From NCBI GenBank assembly GCA_020633075.1, contig JACKEI010000001.1, positions 186,001 through 250,000 on the forward strand: 64,000 nt of DNA, given 5' to 3'. The notes under the pieces were generated by a model. It was given only the letters and a program-made list of their open reading frames with translations, ran no database searches and was not told the DNA's origin. Shown piece after piece: positions 1-8,972 of this stretch. Position 1 is the first letter of the stretch. Each line of letters begins with the position of its first letter. The stretch is from Sandaracinaceae bacterium (GTDB lineage: Bacteria; Myxococcota_A; Polyangia; Polyangiales; Houyiibacteriaceae). Position numbers and translations under genes: made by a program.

Positions 1-58
1 CGAGGGGCGACGAGGTGCCGGGAATGGCGCGGAAGCGAGGGTCGATGGCGTAGCGCAT
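1..58 (-). CDS. Start of a truncated unknown gene
   Basis: An ATG at position 58 on the minus strand opens a reading frame that runs off the left edge without a stop (19 codons; it begins MRYAIDPRFRAIPG). It lies 49 bp downstream of the TetR gene on the same strand and could be its regulated partner. No Shine-Dalgarno site is obvious and the fragment is too short to recognise a family, so it is a probable partial gene only. Confidence 0.35.
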   Translation of the reverse strand, partial: MRYAIDPRFRAIPGTSSPL

Positions 59-107
59 GAGGGATGCTCTCGGGGAAGCTCGGGGCGAGGAGGGGGCGGG
101 AGAGGGA

Positions 108-725
108 TCAGGCGGTGAGGCCGCGAGTGACGATGCGGGCCAGCCGGTCCAGGAAGTCGTGGTCTGCGAGGTCGAAGCCCGTGACCAGAGCGCGGAGGAT
201 CAGCGGGCCGATCAAGGGCTCCGCCAGATCGATGGCGGTCGTGTCGCGGGGGAGCTCACCGCGCGCGATGGCGCGCTCCACCACCGTGTCGAACGGGCCG
301 CTGCGCGTGAGCCAGAAGTCGTCGGCCCAGGCCCGCAGCTCGTCGTCGTGGGGCGCGTCCGAGACGACCATGCGCACGATGGCCTGCGACACGGGCTGCG
401 CGAGGTAGCGACCGAACTGATGCGCCAGCGCGTGCACGTCGCTGCCGAAGGAGCCAGTATCCGGAGCCTTCACGGACGTGTCGTCGTAGTCCGTGCAGGC
501 CTCGCGGATGAGGACCTCGATGCTGCCCCAGCGACGGTAGAGCGTGGTCTTGTGCACCGCTGCCTCGTGCGCGACGGCGTCCATGGTGAGGCCCACGCGA
601 CCCTCGCGCGCGAGGATGGACAGCGCAGCGTCGAACACCTGACGTTGCACACGCGCGCTGCGACCGTTGGGGCGGCGGGCGACCTCCGAGGCGTTCGTGG
701 ACGCGCGTGGACCGGGGGGAGTCAT
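108..725 (-). CDS. TetR family transcriptional regulator
   Basis: A 205-residue protein with the usual TetR length and layout. The N-terminal DNA-binding domain covers roughly residues 25-70: an alpha helix with the FDAALSILAREG pattern, then the helix-turn-helix (VGLTMDAVAHEAAVHKTTLY) ending in YRRWGS. The rest is a variable all-helical ligand-binding domain with a TetR_C-like ending. It should act in the cytoplasm as a dimeric repressor, ligand unknown. A perfect 21-bp palindrome lies 33 bp upstream of its ATG and is the likely autoregulatory operator. The truncated gene at the left edge follows on the same strand and may be co-transcribed. The family call is firm; the regulated process is unknown. 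Confidence 0.9.
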   Translation of the reverse strand: MTPPGPRASTNASEVARRPNGRSARVQRQVFDAALSILAREGRVGLTMDAVAHEAAVHKTTLYRRWGSIEVLIREACTDYDDTSVKAPDTGSFGSDVHALAHQFGRYLAQPVSQAIVRMVVSDAPHDDELRAWADDFWLTRSGPFDTVVERAIARGELPRDTTAIDLAEPLIGPLILRALVTGFDLADHDFLDRLARIVTRGLTA

Positions 726-757
726 GCGAGGACGTGTTCTAGTCCGCGCTCCCCACT

Positions 758-778
758 AACGCAACTCATAGTTGCGTT
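758..778. promoter_or_regulatory. Perfect palindrome, probable TetR operator
   Basis: Arms AACGCAACT (758-766) and AGTTGCGTT (770-778) are exact reverse complements around a 3-nt spacer. The site lies 33 bp upstream of the TetR start codon, where autoregulatory operators of this family usually sit. A terminator is less likely: the only T-run is on the plus strand, where no gene precedes it. Confidence 0.65.
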
Positions 779-886
779 TTGATCGGATAGTGCCAGGTCA
801 CCACGGCAAAGCGCGCTGCGTGGCGCCCCGCGCACGTACCTGGGCCATGCTTCCGTACGCTGGCCGTCCACGCGGCCGGCGGGCTG

Positions 887-1447
887 CTAGACGCCCCCGT
901 CGCGCACGAGCGCGAGCTCCGCCGGGATCTCGTCGTCTTGCGAACCGTCGGCTTGGCCGGCAGCGGCGAGCGCGGAGTCCAGGAGCTTGCGCAGCGTATA
1001 CATCTGCTCGGCGCCCAGCCCCTGGCCGATGAAGGCGGCGCCGTACTCGAAGCCAATCAGCGCTGCCGCGGCTGGAAAGCCCAGCAGCGCGTACGGCACA
1101 TGGTTCATCGTCCACTGCACGTAGCCGTAGACCAGGCAGAGCAGGGCGATCATGGTCAGCACACCGTAGCCCGCCATGAAGCCGGTCCACACGTTGGGGT
1201 GCGGCGCAAAGCGGCCGAGCAGGGTCCGCTCACCTCGCTCGTTCGTCCCGAAGTGCACGTGCAGACACGGGGAGTAGAAGCGGCGCCGCTCGCGCGTGAG
1301 CCACAACACGGCGGTCCGGCGAAAGACCACACCCCCAATGCCCTCGCGGTCGCTGGACATCACGGTGCTCAGCGCGGCAAGGACCTCGTCGGAAGTCGGC
1401 GAGAGCGCGAGCTCGAACGTGGGGCGCATGCGCGGTGGTCTGGACAT
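887..1447 (-). CDS. Small membrane protein of unknown function
   Basis: A 186-residue product from the ATG at 1447 (MSRPPRMRPTFELALS). A longer frame to 1558 exists, but its N-terminus looks unlike coding sequence. The first 90 or so residues are soluble and mixed (a stretch with SSDREGIGGVVFRRTAVLW suggests a small beta-rich domain). Two hydrophobic segments follow (around FMAGYGVLTMIALLCLVYGY and VPYALLGFPAAAALIGFEYG), then a short acidic C-terminal tail. No family is recognised. The organisation resembles proteins with a cytoplasmic sensor-like domain and a two-helix anchor, but no function can be given. It stands alone between the TetR gene and the divergent antiporter gene. Confidence 0.65.
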   Translation of the reverse strand: MSRPPRMRPTFELALSPTSDEVLAALSTVMSSDREGIGGVVFRRTAVLWLTRERRRFYSPCLHVHFGTNERGERTLLGRFAPHPNVWTGFMAGYGVLTMIALLCLVYGYVQWTMNHVPYALLGFPAAAALIGFEYGAAFIGQGLGAEQMYTLRKLLDSALAAAGQADGSQDDEIPAELALVRDGGV

Positions 1448-1625
1448 GGTTCCATTCCGAGCATAACCGAAGTGTCCACGTGTTCGCTGCACGGTCGTGG
1501 CACTCGACACCTGCGTCGCGTCCGTGCGGAATGACGCGCCGGGCGGCGGGTCCTGCACCTGCGCCGCTTGTGGCCGTACGCCGAAATGGGTTAGCTACCG
1601 GTGTGGGCTCGCCTGCTAGCCGCGT

Positions 1626-4600
1626 GTGGTGGTCGCCGTGAGTACGACTCACTCCGCACACCCGTCCGCGGTCGAGCGAGAGGGGCGGTCCCTCCGGCAG
1701 TTCTTCATCGTCGTCGCGCTCGTCATGCTGCTGGTGTTTCTGCACCGCTGGGCGGGAACGACGAGCTTCGGGGACCTGGACCCCACGGCGATGCTCGCCC
1801 TCGGCTTCGTGGTGCTCGGCAGCTACACCATCGGCGCTCTTGCCGAGATCGTGCGCCTCCCGCACATCACCGGCTACCTCCTGGCTGGGCTCTTCTTCGG
1901 GCCGTCCGTCGCCCACGCGCTAGCGCCGGCCCTGGCCGCGCTGCTCGGCGCGGAGAGCCCGTGGCCGCCGTTCGATCGCGGCATCTTGAACCAGAGCGTC
2001 GTCCAGCAGCTGAGCCTCTTCGACACCCTGGCCATCGCCCTCATCGCGATCAGCGCGGGCGGCGAGCTCAAGCTCGCGGCGCTTCGCCAGGACATTCGCG
2101 CGATCCTCGGCATCATCGCTGGGCAGTACGCGCTGGTCATGCTCTCTGTGACGGGCTTCGTGGTCCTGATCAGCGGCTTCATACCTAGCATCGCGCTTCC
2201 CGGCCTCGGGGTGACGGCCACAGAAGCGCTGGGCCTCGGAGTCGTCGTGGCGGCCATCGCGTTCGCGGCGTCCCCGGCCGCGACCCTCGCCATCATCAGC
2301 GAGACGGGGGCGAGCGGCCCGATGAGCCGCACGGTCCTCAACACCATCGTCTTCGAAGACATCTTGGTCATCGTCACGTTCGTGGTCGGCAAGTTCCTGG
2401 CAGCGACGCTGCTGGGCGCAGAGGTCGAGCCGATGGGGGTCTACGTCGCGCAGCACGTCGGCGGTGGGCTCGGACTCGGCCTGGTGCTGGGCCTCGCGGT
2501 CGGCCTCTACCTCCGCTTCGTGAGCAAGCAGCTCATGATCTTCCTCGTGGGTGTGGTGTACACCGCGACCCTCGTCGCCGATCAAGTCCACGCCGACAAG
2601 CTGCTGATGTTTCTCACCCTCGGGTTCATCGTCGGCAACTTCAGCAGAGCGGGTGAGCGCCTGATCGAGCAGGTCGAGCGCCTCGCCCTGCCGACCTATG
2701 TCGTGTTCTTCACCATCGCTGGCGCGCGCATGCATGTCGACCAGCTGCGCGTGGCATTCCCCTTCGCTCTAGCCCTGTGCACGCTCCGCTTCGCCTCCAT
2801 CTACGTCGGTGTCCGAGCCGGAGCCCGCTTGGGAGGCGCGCCCCCCGTCACGGTCAAGTACGGCTGGCTCGGCTTCGTCGCTCAAGCGGGGGTGGCGCTG
2901 GCCCTGGCCAACCAGCTCATGGGCATCCACGGTAGCCGTGGCGCGGCTCTCGGGACCATGGTGATGGGTGGCATCGCCCTGAACGAGCTCTTCGGCCCGG
3001 TCCTCTTCAAGCTGGCCGTCGTCCTCGCTGGCGAAGGCAGAGCGAGCGCGGGCCAAGAGGAGGAGGGGCTCCCCCGCCTGAGCGTTCCGCCACCGGCCAT
3101 CGCCATCCGTCCGGTCTCGTCGGCGCCCAACCCCTCGAGCGACACCACCCCTGCCGTCGAGGACCCGGCGATGGCCAGCTGGCCCGAGCCGCAGGTGGTC
3201 CGGAGCTGGGGCAAGCCGCTGAACTCGGGCGTCGCCGCCCTGGATCAGCGCGTCGTGGCGCTCGAGCGGGATCTCCAGGCGATCGTGCGCGAGGTTGGGG
3301 AGGGGCCGCTGGCCGCGTGGCGCGAGGAGGCCGAGGCGTATCTGCACAGCTTGCGACGGGAGTTTCTGCGCCACCACCGCCGCCTGCTGGTGCGGGCTCG
3401 GGAGCCGGTTGGCCTGGCACCCACGGACGACACGCTCTTCCTGCGCGCCGAGCTGGCCGAGCTGGCCGAGCGATGGCGCGGCATCGTGCTCAGTCGGGGC
3501 CTGAAGGTTGGTCAAGGCGATTGGACGCCCATGGAGGTCGTCGTGGCCCTCGACGGCGTCGTGGCAAGCCTCCCCGAGACGGTCCGCGTTCCCTTCGACC
3601 CGTCTTCCTTCGAAGCCCGCGAACACGACAGCCTGCTCCAGATCTGGGGGGCTGCTGTGCTCCGGGCGCGGCGTTGGGCACGGCGCCTGGTGGACAACGG
3701 CGAGCCGACCCGGATCCTCTCGCTGCGCGAGCTCGGCCGCTACCACCTGAGCGGCACGGCGCCGGACAAGCTGCAGGCGCTCGCCGTGCTCTTCGTGCAG
3801 GGGGACAGGCACCTCGCGAACCGCACGAGGAGCGTCTTCGACGTCATCGTCCGAGGGTACGAGGGCTTCGCTGAGACGGGGGATGACCGTCGCGCGGAGC
3901 CGAGCGCGCTCCCCCGCGAGGCGCTCCAGGCGCGCTCGCGGGCGCTCCGTGCATCCGTGGACGCCGAGCTCGCCCTCGCGCTCGACGAGGTGCGCCGCAT
4001 CGCGCTCGACGGGACCGCGCGCACGGCCTCCTCGCTCGCGGCCGGCGTCGACGCCCTCCGGCGTGACTGTCCGGTCTACGGGACACACCGACTCCCGAGC
4101 CACAAGCGACGAACGAGCCGCGTCTTCACGCGTCGCACCCGGGCTCTCGAGGCCATGGACGCGGACATCGTGGCCCATCGCCGTGCCAGCTCCTGCTCAT
4201 ACGGTCTGCTGGCGATGAACCTCGAGCTCGTGGTGCTGGTCACGCGTGTCGGTCAGCTCGTGGACGAATACGGCAGTCGGCTTGCGGGGGAGCTGGAGCG
4301 GCGTGTCTGCCAACAGGTAGAGCGCTCTCAGGAGGCACTGGAGCGCGCCCTCACGCGTCTTCGCCGGGAGCTCGCCACCGCGCGCAGCGCGGACGCGCTC
4401 CGGGGCGCGTTGCGTGAGCTCATGGACGACCTGGGTCGGGTCGTCGGCGAGACGAACCGAGTCGCCCTGCAGTTCCACGAGGAGCAGCGCGAAGACGCCA
4501 AGCTCGCGATGCTGCTCGACGCGATGCTGACCTCGGCGGCGACACTCACTCCTCGCTACGAGGTGCTGGAGGGGCGCGTGGACGCCGGGGAGTGGACGAA

Positions 4601-6242
4601 TCCAGCAGCGCTCGAACCCCTCGACGTGGAGTTTCGAGACATCGTGCAGGCCTGCATCGAGGATCAGGTCGGCCCTGAGCTGCGTTCGGCGTCCCACGAG
4701 CTGTTGCGGCGCGTGCAGCCCTTGTTGACGATCCTGCAAGATCTCGAGCGCAAGATCGCGTTCGCCACCGAGCTCGCCACCAGCGAGCTCGAGGTGCTCG
4801 GTGAGGAGCCGCTGACGCCTGAGGTGCTGGAGCTCGTCGCGGAGATGGTGGCGGCTCCCCTCGAGCGCAACAAGGCCGCCATCGACGACTTCGCGGAGCG
4901 TGCTTGCGCGTGGCCGAGGTTGGAGCGAGCCCGCGTACGCGACGCGACGCAGCGCGAGCTCATGCAGCTGCAGACCCTGCTGGCCGGCGGGGGCGTCTCT
5001 CGCGCGCGCCTGCGCGACCTAGGGCGCGAAGCAGAGGCGCGCAGGCTTCGCTACCGCGCTGGGCAGCTTCCCTCCGCGCTGTTCGGCCTCCCGACGGAGC
5101 TCGCGCTGCGGGTCGGGCGGGTAGCCGCCGAACCACGCTTCGACCGCGTCCGTGGCCGACTCGGACTCCTGCCCGTCGCCCGCAGCGGCTCTCCAGACTC
5201 CCACCTCTTCGCGGCGCCTGTCCCACACCCCGATCTGCCGCTCGGCTACAAGAGGCTCTTCCTGGCCGAGGCCCTCGACGCTGGCGAGGTCGCGCTCGGG
5301 CGCGAACGCGAGATCCACCGCGCCCAGCGTGTGCTCTCCCAGCGCGTCGAGGGACGCCTGCGCAGCATCGCGCTGGTCGGCGTGGATGGCGTCGGCAAGG
5401 TGGCGGTGGCCAACGCCATAGTCCGGACGGGGCGCTTCAAGCACGTTCGTCGCGTCACGCTGACGGAGCCCTGCGACGCCGGCGCTTTCGAGGAGGTGGT
5501 CGGGAGCGGTCCCGAGGGGCAGCTGGTCATCGTCGAGGGGGTGCACTGGCTACTGAGCATGCGGCCCGGGGGTTTCGAGCCGCTTCGACGGTTCGCCGAC
5601 TTGGTCGTCGCGGACCGCGGCCGGCACGCGTGGCTGCTGCAGGTCGACGCGCTGTTCTTTCGATACGCGTGCGGCGTGGCTCCACTGGCGAAGGCGTTCC
5701 CGGAGGTTGTGCAGCTAGCGCCTCTGTCTCGCGAGGCGCTGCGCGACGCCGTGCTCGATAGGGCACGTCACAGCGGGCTCCGCACGGTGTTCGAGCGAGA
5801 CCAGGGTGACGGGGGGGCTGCTGTCCGCAACGGCAGGCCAGCCTTCCGCTTGCGCGACGTGACGGACGAGTACTTTCGAGACCTCCACGCCGCGAGTGGG
5901 GGGCTGGTGCGTGACGCATTCCGGCTCTGGCTGGCGTCCGTTCGGGGCGTCCTGAACGACGACGCTGTGCGCGTTGGCCGAGTGCCGACTTCCGCGCATG
6001 CGGCGCTCGCGCGCCTCTCCGACGACGTCCTGCTCACGCTGCTTCAGGTCATGCGTCAGGGGTGGACGCAGCCTCCCGTGCAGGCGCACCTCTTTCGCGT
6101 GGACCTGGGTGTGGCCCGCGGCCAGCTCTCCAGGTTGGCGCACCTCGGCCTTCTGGAGGAGGTGCATCGCGATACGTACTGCGTACCGCAGCACCTGCGC
6201 GGGGCGCTCATGCGCGTGTTGACCGACCGAGGATGGGTGTGA
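1626..6242 (+). CDS. CPA2-type cation:proton antiporter fused to a large ATPase-like cytoplasmic region
   Basis: A 1538-residue protein, about three times the length of an ordinary Kef/Nha-type antiporter. Residues about 25-460 are a polytopic CPA2 Na+/H+ exchanger domain with roughly a dozen membrane segments. A Pro/Ser-rich linker follows, then about 700 residues of charged, helix-rich sequence with coiled-coil character. Near residue 1250 is a P-loop-like GVDGVGKV (K1258) in which the usual Ser/Thr after Lys is Val. A Walker-B-like LVIVEG follows, then a sensor-like segment and a C-terminal winged-helix-like stretch. No TrkA-N (RCK) domain is visible. The start is GTG at 1626 or GTG at 1638. 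The antiporter call is firm. The idea that the tail is a regulatory STAND/AAA-like module is inference, and nucleotide hydrolysis is doubtful with the altered Walker A. Confidence 0.85.
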   Translation: MVVAVSTTHSAHPSAVEREGRSLRQFFIVVALVMLLVFLHRWAGTTSFGDLDPTAMLALGFVVLGSYTIGALAEIVRLPHITGYLLAGLFFGPSVAHALAPALAALLGAESPWPPFDRGILNQSVVQQLSLFDTLAIALIAISAGGELKLAALRQDIRAILGIIAGQYALVMLSVTGFVVLISGFIPSIALPGLGVTATEALGLGVVVAAIAFAASPAATLAIISETGASGPMSRTVLNTIVFEDILVIVTFVVGKFLAATLLGAEVEPMGVYVAQHVGGGLGLGLVLGLAVGLYLRFVSKQLMIFLVGVVYTATLVADQVHADKLLMFLTLGFIVGNFSRAGERLIEQVERLALPTYVVFFTIAGARMHVDQLRVAFPFALALCTLRFASIYVGVRAGARLGGAPPVTVKYGWLGFVAQAGVALALANQLMGIHGSRGAALGTMVMGGIALNELFGPVLFKLAVVLAGEGRASAGQEEEGLPRLSVPPPAIAIRPVSSAPNPSSDTTPAVEDPAMASWPEPQVVRSWGKPLNSGVAALDQRVVALERDLQAIVREVGEGPLAAWREEAEAYLHSLRREFLRHHRRLLVRAREPVGLAPTDDTLFLRAELAELAERWRGIVLSRGLKVGQGDWTPMEVVVALDGVVASLPETVRVPFDPSSFEAREHDSLLQIWGAAVLRARRWARRLVDNGEPTRILSLRELGRYHLSGTAPDKLQALAVLFVQGDRHLANRTRSVFDVIVRGYEGFAETGDDRRAEPSALPREALQARSRALRASVDAELALALDEVRRIALDGTARTASSLAAGVDALRRDCPVYGTHRLPSHKRRTSRVFTRRTRALEAMDADIVAHRRASSCSYGLLAMNLELVVLVTRVGQLVDEYGSRLAGELERRVCQQVERSQEALERALTRLRRELATARSADALRGALRELMDDLGRVVGETNRVALQFHEEQREDAKLAMLLDAMLTSAATLTPRYEVLEGRVDAGEWTNPAALEPLDVEFRDIVQACIEDQVGPELRSASHELLRRVQPLLTILQDLERKIAFATELATSELEVLGEEPLTPEVLELVAEMVAAPLERNKAAIDDFAERACAWPRLERARVRDATQRELMQLQTLLAGGGVSRARLRDLGREAEARRLRYRAGQLPSALFGLPTELALRVGRVAAEPRFDRVRGRLGLLPVARSGSPDSHLFAAPVPHPDLPLGYKRLFLAEALDAGEVALGREREIHRAQRVLSQRVEGRLRSIALVGVDGVGKVAVANAIVRTGRFKHVRRVTLTEPCDAGAFEEVVGSGPEGQLVIVEGVHWLLSMRPGGFEPLRRFADLVVADRGRHAWLLQVDALFFRYACGVAPLAKAFPEVVQLAPLSREALRDAVLDRARHSGLRTVFERDQGDGGAAVRNGRPAFRLRDVTDEYFRDLHAASGGLVRDAFRLWLASVRGVLNDDAVRVGRVPTSAHAALARLSDDVLLTLLQVMRQGWTQPPVQAHLFRVDLGVARGQLSRLAHLGLLEEVHRDTYCVPQHLRGALMRVLTDRGWV

Positions 6243-6321
6243 GCGGCTGTGCGTGCGATGCGGCTGCGCTCGCCACTCAATCGGTGGAATGCGTTGGCGC
6301 CCGTGAGCGTAGACTGCCGGG

Positions 6322-7524
6322 ATGGCTGCCTTTCGATCTCACCACGCTGGCTTCGTTGCGCTGCTGTTCAGCAGCGCGTGCGCGTTCAGCGCGCTTTCGG
6401 GCTGCGCGGGCTCTCGCACCAGCGCGACCGCCTCGCGCGTGACGACGCCGACCGCGCCACCCCTCGAGCCGCGCAGCGCCACCGGACAGGGGCTCGAGGA
6501 CCTCTTCTTCCCGTACGCCGCCGGCATGGAGCGCTTCGACATGGACGCTGCGCTGGACGAAGGCGGGGGTGGCTACGAGTACTATGACGAGACGGCGGCC
6601 GGGGAGTACTACGACGAGACGGCGGCCGGCGAGGTGAGCGACGAGGCCGCTCGACAGGAGCTGCAGCTCTCCGAGCTGCGCGAGCTCCACGAGCGGCTGA
6701 CGCAGCTCGAGCAGGCGTTGACGGCCGAAGGGCACCCTCTCTCCGCGAGCCTCGGCGAGCTTAGGGGCGGAGTGGCGCTGGTGCTCGAGAGCCCCGCGGA
6801 CTTCCCGGAGGTCGCGACGCTCCTGGACGTCGGGATGCTCATCTCCCAGGACTTCTTCGACTCTGTCGAGCACCACGTACAGACCACCGACCCGCGCCCG
6901 CGCGACGCCACGGACTGCTCGCTCGGCGCCATCGCGCTCTACGGCGCCACCTACGACACGCTCGTCCAGGTCCAGGTCGAAGCGCACATGAGCCTGTCGG
7001 AGTACATGAGCGAGCAAGACCTGTTTCGCTCAGAGCAGGACTCTCACCTGAGCGCCGCGACCGCCATCGTCGAGTGGCTGGACGCCCACCCCACGCTCCC
7101 GGCGGAGCCGTGGGGCGAGCTAGACCGCTTGTTCGACCTCAGCAACGACCTCTACGACATCGAGTCCTACCTCACGCCTGACACCGACCAAGCGGTCTCG
7201 GCCGCATTCGACCAGCTCGCGGCCGCGGAAGACGCGGAGGACATCCGCGCCGCGCTTGGGGGTGTGCGAACTGCGGTCTCGGCGACACTCGCCAACGTCC
7301 CCTCGCCCCCCTTCGAGGCCGAGGTGCGTGCCTACGAGGAGATCCCCGCGCAGCTGCGCCGAGCGCTGGAGCAGCTGCCGAGCCCCGGGCCGCGGGCGGC
7401 GCTGCGGCTGATCGGGCGCCGCGGCCTGCACACCTCCTACGAGCTCGTCGACTTCATCCCCGAGCCGCTCGAGACGACGGCGCGCTGGGCGCGCGTCGCG
7501 TGTGAGGGCGCACCGACGAACTGA
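6322..7524 (+). CDS. Secreted lipoprotein of unknown function
   Basis: A 400-residue protein with a lipoprotein signal peptide: a hydrophobic core (FVALLFSSACAF) and a lipobox ending in LSGC, with Cys28 as the lipidation site. After a Ser/Thr-rich spacer come two tandem EYYDETAAG units (residues 86-103), then a largely helical, acidic body with coiled-coil-like segments (LSELRELHERLTQLEQAL). No catalytic motif or known domain is recognised. It is likely anchored at the outer membrane or periplasmic face. It starts 79 bp after the antiporter gene and may be co-transcribed with it. Confidence 0.75.
   Translation: MAAFRSHHAGFVALLFSSACAFSALSGCAGSRTSATASRVTTPTAPPLEPRSATGQGLEDLFFPYAAGMERFDMDAALDEGGGGYEYYDETAAGEYYDETAAGEVSDEAARQELQLSELRELHERLTQLEQALTAEGHPLSASLGELRGGVALVLESPADFPEVATLLDVGMLISQDFFDSVEHHVQTTDPRPRDATDCSLGAIALYGATYDTLVQVQVEAHMSLSEYMSEQDLFRSEQDSHLSAATAIVEWLDAHPTLPAEPWGELDRLFDLSNDLYDIESYLTPDTDQAVSAAFDQLAAAEDAEDIRAALGGVRTAVSATLANVPSPPFEAEVRAYEEIPAQLRRALEQLPSPGPRAALRLIGRRGLHTSYELVDFIPEPLETTARWARVACEGAPTN
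6577..6630 (+). repeat. 27-bp in-frame direct repeat, two copies
   Basis: Units 6577-6603 and 6604-6630 differ at two positions and encode EYYDETAAG twice inside the lipoprotein gene. This is a recent in-frame duplication. Confidence 0.8.
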
Positions 7525-7548
7525 CTGCACGCGCGCCAATCGGGGAGC

Positions 7549-8037
7549 TCAGTGCAGCACGTCGCCTGGCTCGAGCGAGATCTCTGACCCATCGGCTCGC
7601 TCGTCCGGCACCGTCAGGCGGCGTACTTTGGTGAGGACGGCGGCATCCACGGCGTTACCGCGCTCCGGGAGCGTAAAGGTGCCGTCCACCCAGCGCGGCA
7701 AGAAGAGCAGCGCCTGTCCGCTGCCTTGGTAGCCGAGCTGCACAAGCATCCCGGGCGTGTAGGCCACGCACTGCTTGGCACAGCAGTGGAAGGGCTCACC
7801 GACCACGTACAGGCCCTCGGGGGCCAGCGGCATGAGCGCGCTCGCATCCGCAGGGTTCGGGAGCGTCGTCCCGCCCGAGTGGAAGTGCGCGCGGTTCTGC
7901 TTCCATCCGGCCGGCAGGTATACGCCGGGGCCGGGGTTGCCGTGGTTGTGGAAGTACACCAGGCGCTCGGCCGGGACGTCGCCGATGGCGCGGGTGGTCT
8001 TGTAGAGACCACAAGGGGGTAGCTGCGGGTCGCTCAT
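7549..8037 (-). CDS. Conserved-looking cytoplasmic protein of unknown function
   Basis: A 162-residue protein without a signal peptide or membrane segment. It is rich in Gly/Pro and aromatic residues (AERLVYFHNHGNPGPGVYLP, then NRAHFHSGGTTLP) and carries a Cys cluster (FHCCAKQC). The His and Cys richness could hint at metal binding, but no family is recognised. It lies 26 bp upstream of the aminotransferase stop codon end on the same strand and may be the last gene of that IclR/aminotransferase unit. Codon use matches the surroundings, so it is probably real. Confidence 0.7.
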   Translation of the reverse strand: MSDPQLPPCGLYKTTRAIGDVPAERLVYFHNHGNPGPGVYLPAGWKQNRAHFHSGGTTLPNPADASALMPLAPEGLYVVGEPFHCCAKQCVAYTPGMLVQLGYQGSGQALLFLPRWVDGTFTLPERGNAVDAAVLTKVRRLTVPDERADGSEISLEPGDVLH

Positions 8038-8063
8038 GGGCAGGATGGTAGCAGCGCCTCGGG

Positions 8064-8972
8064 TCAGCGGAACGGTGTGCTCGCGGTGCGGGCCAGGTCC
8101 ACCAGCGCATCCAGCAGGCGCTCGCTCACGCGCGGGGCCGTGGGGTTGCCCTGATGACGCCCGTCACGCAGCGCCACACCATCGAGCGACGCGACCCGTG
8201 CCACGCCAGCACCCGACCCTGTGAGGAAGACCTCGTCGGCGTCCAGCACGTCCGCGCGGGCGAGCGGCACTTCCTCCACGCGCAACCCCAGCTCGCCGCT
8301 CAGGCCGCGCGCCAACTCCAAGATGCTGCGACGGGTCACGCCCTCGAGCGCGCCTTCACTGGCGGGTGGCGTCTGTAGCGCGCCTCGCCGCACGATGAAA
8401 AGGTTGGCTCCGGCGCTCTCCGCCACGCGCCCCTGCGCGTTCAGCAGCAGCGCTTCGTCCGCATGGCGCAGCTTGGCTTCGCGCTTGGCCAGCACGTTGT
8501 TCAGGTAGTTGAGCGACTTCACGCGAGGGTCCAGCACGTCTGACGGCGGTCGACGCCAGAACGAGGTCACCAGGTCCAGGCCCTTCTCGCGCTTCTTGGC
8601 GTCGAAGAGCACGATCTGCCCCGCGATGCAGAAGAGCGACGGCGTGTCGCAGGTGGTCGGGTCGATGCCCAACGGGCCCACGCCGCGCGTGACCACCAAG
8701 CGCAGGTAGGCTTCGTCTTTGTCGAGGGCGCGCGCTGCGGCGACGCATGCCTCGTGCGCGCGGGCCTGACCGCCAGGGAGGGTGAGCCCTATGGCGGCGC
8801 AGCTGGCCTCGAAGCGGTGCAGGTGATCGGTCAGCCGGAAGATGCGTCCGTGTCGGATGCGGATGCCCTCGAAGACCCCGTCGCCATACAGCAGACCATG
8901 GTCCAGCACCGAGACCTTCGCGTCTGCCAGGGCCACCAACGCGCCGTTCATCCACACCGTCATGTCGCTCAT
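8064..8972 (-). CDS. Class IV aminotransferase (branched-chain amino acid / D-amino acid type)
   Basis: A 302-residue PLP enzyme of fold type IV, close to the normal length for IlvE. Visible signatures are VLDHGLLYGDGVFEGIR near residue 25, the PLP lysine in KSLNYLNN (around residue 150), the EALLLNAQGRVAESAGANLF segment and the C-terminal FLTGSGAGV phosphate-binding region. The likely reaction is reversible transfer of an amino group between a branched-chain amino acid and 2-oxoglutarate; 4-amino-4-deoxychorismate lyase and D-alanine transaminase are alternatives within the family. Its ATG overlaps the stop of the IclR gene (ATGA, 8969-8972), so the two are translationally coupled. IclR control of this gene is inferred from the arrangement. 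Confidence 0.9.
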   Translation of the reverse strand: MSDMTVWMNGALVALADAKVSVLDHGLLYGDGVFEGIRIRHGRIFRLTDHLHRFEASCAAIGLTLPGGQARAHEACVAAARALDKDEAYLRLVVTRGVGPLGIDPTTCDTPSLFCIAGQIVLFDAKKREKGLDLVTSFWRRPPSDVLDPRVKSLNYLNNVLAKREAKLRHADEALLLNAQGRVAESAGANLFIVRRGALQTPPASEGALEGVTRRSILELARGLSGELGLRVEEVPLARADVLDADEVFLTGSGAGVARVASLDGVALRDGRHQGNPTAPRVSERLLDALVDLARTASTPFR

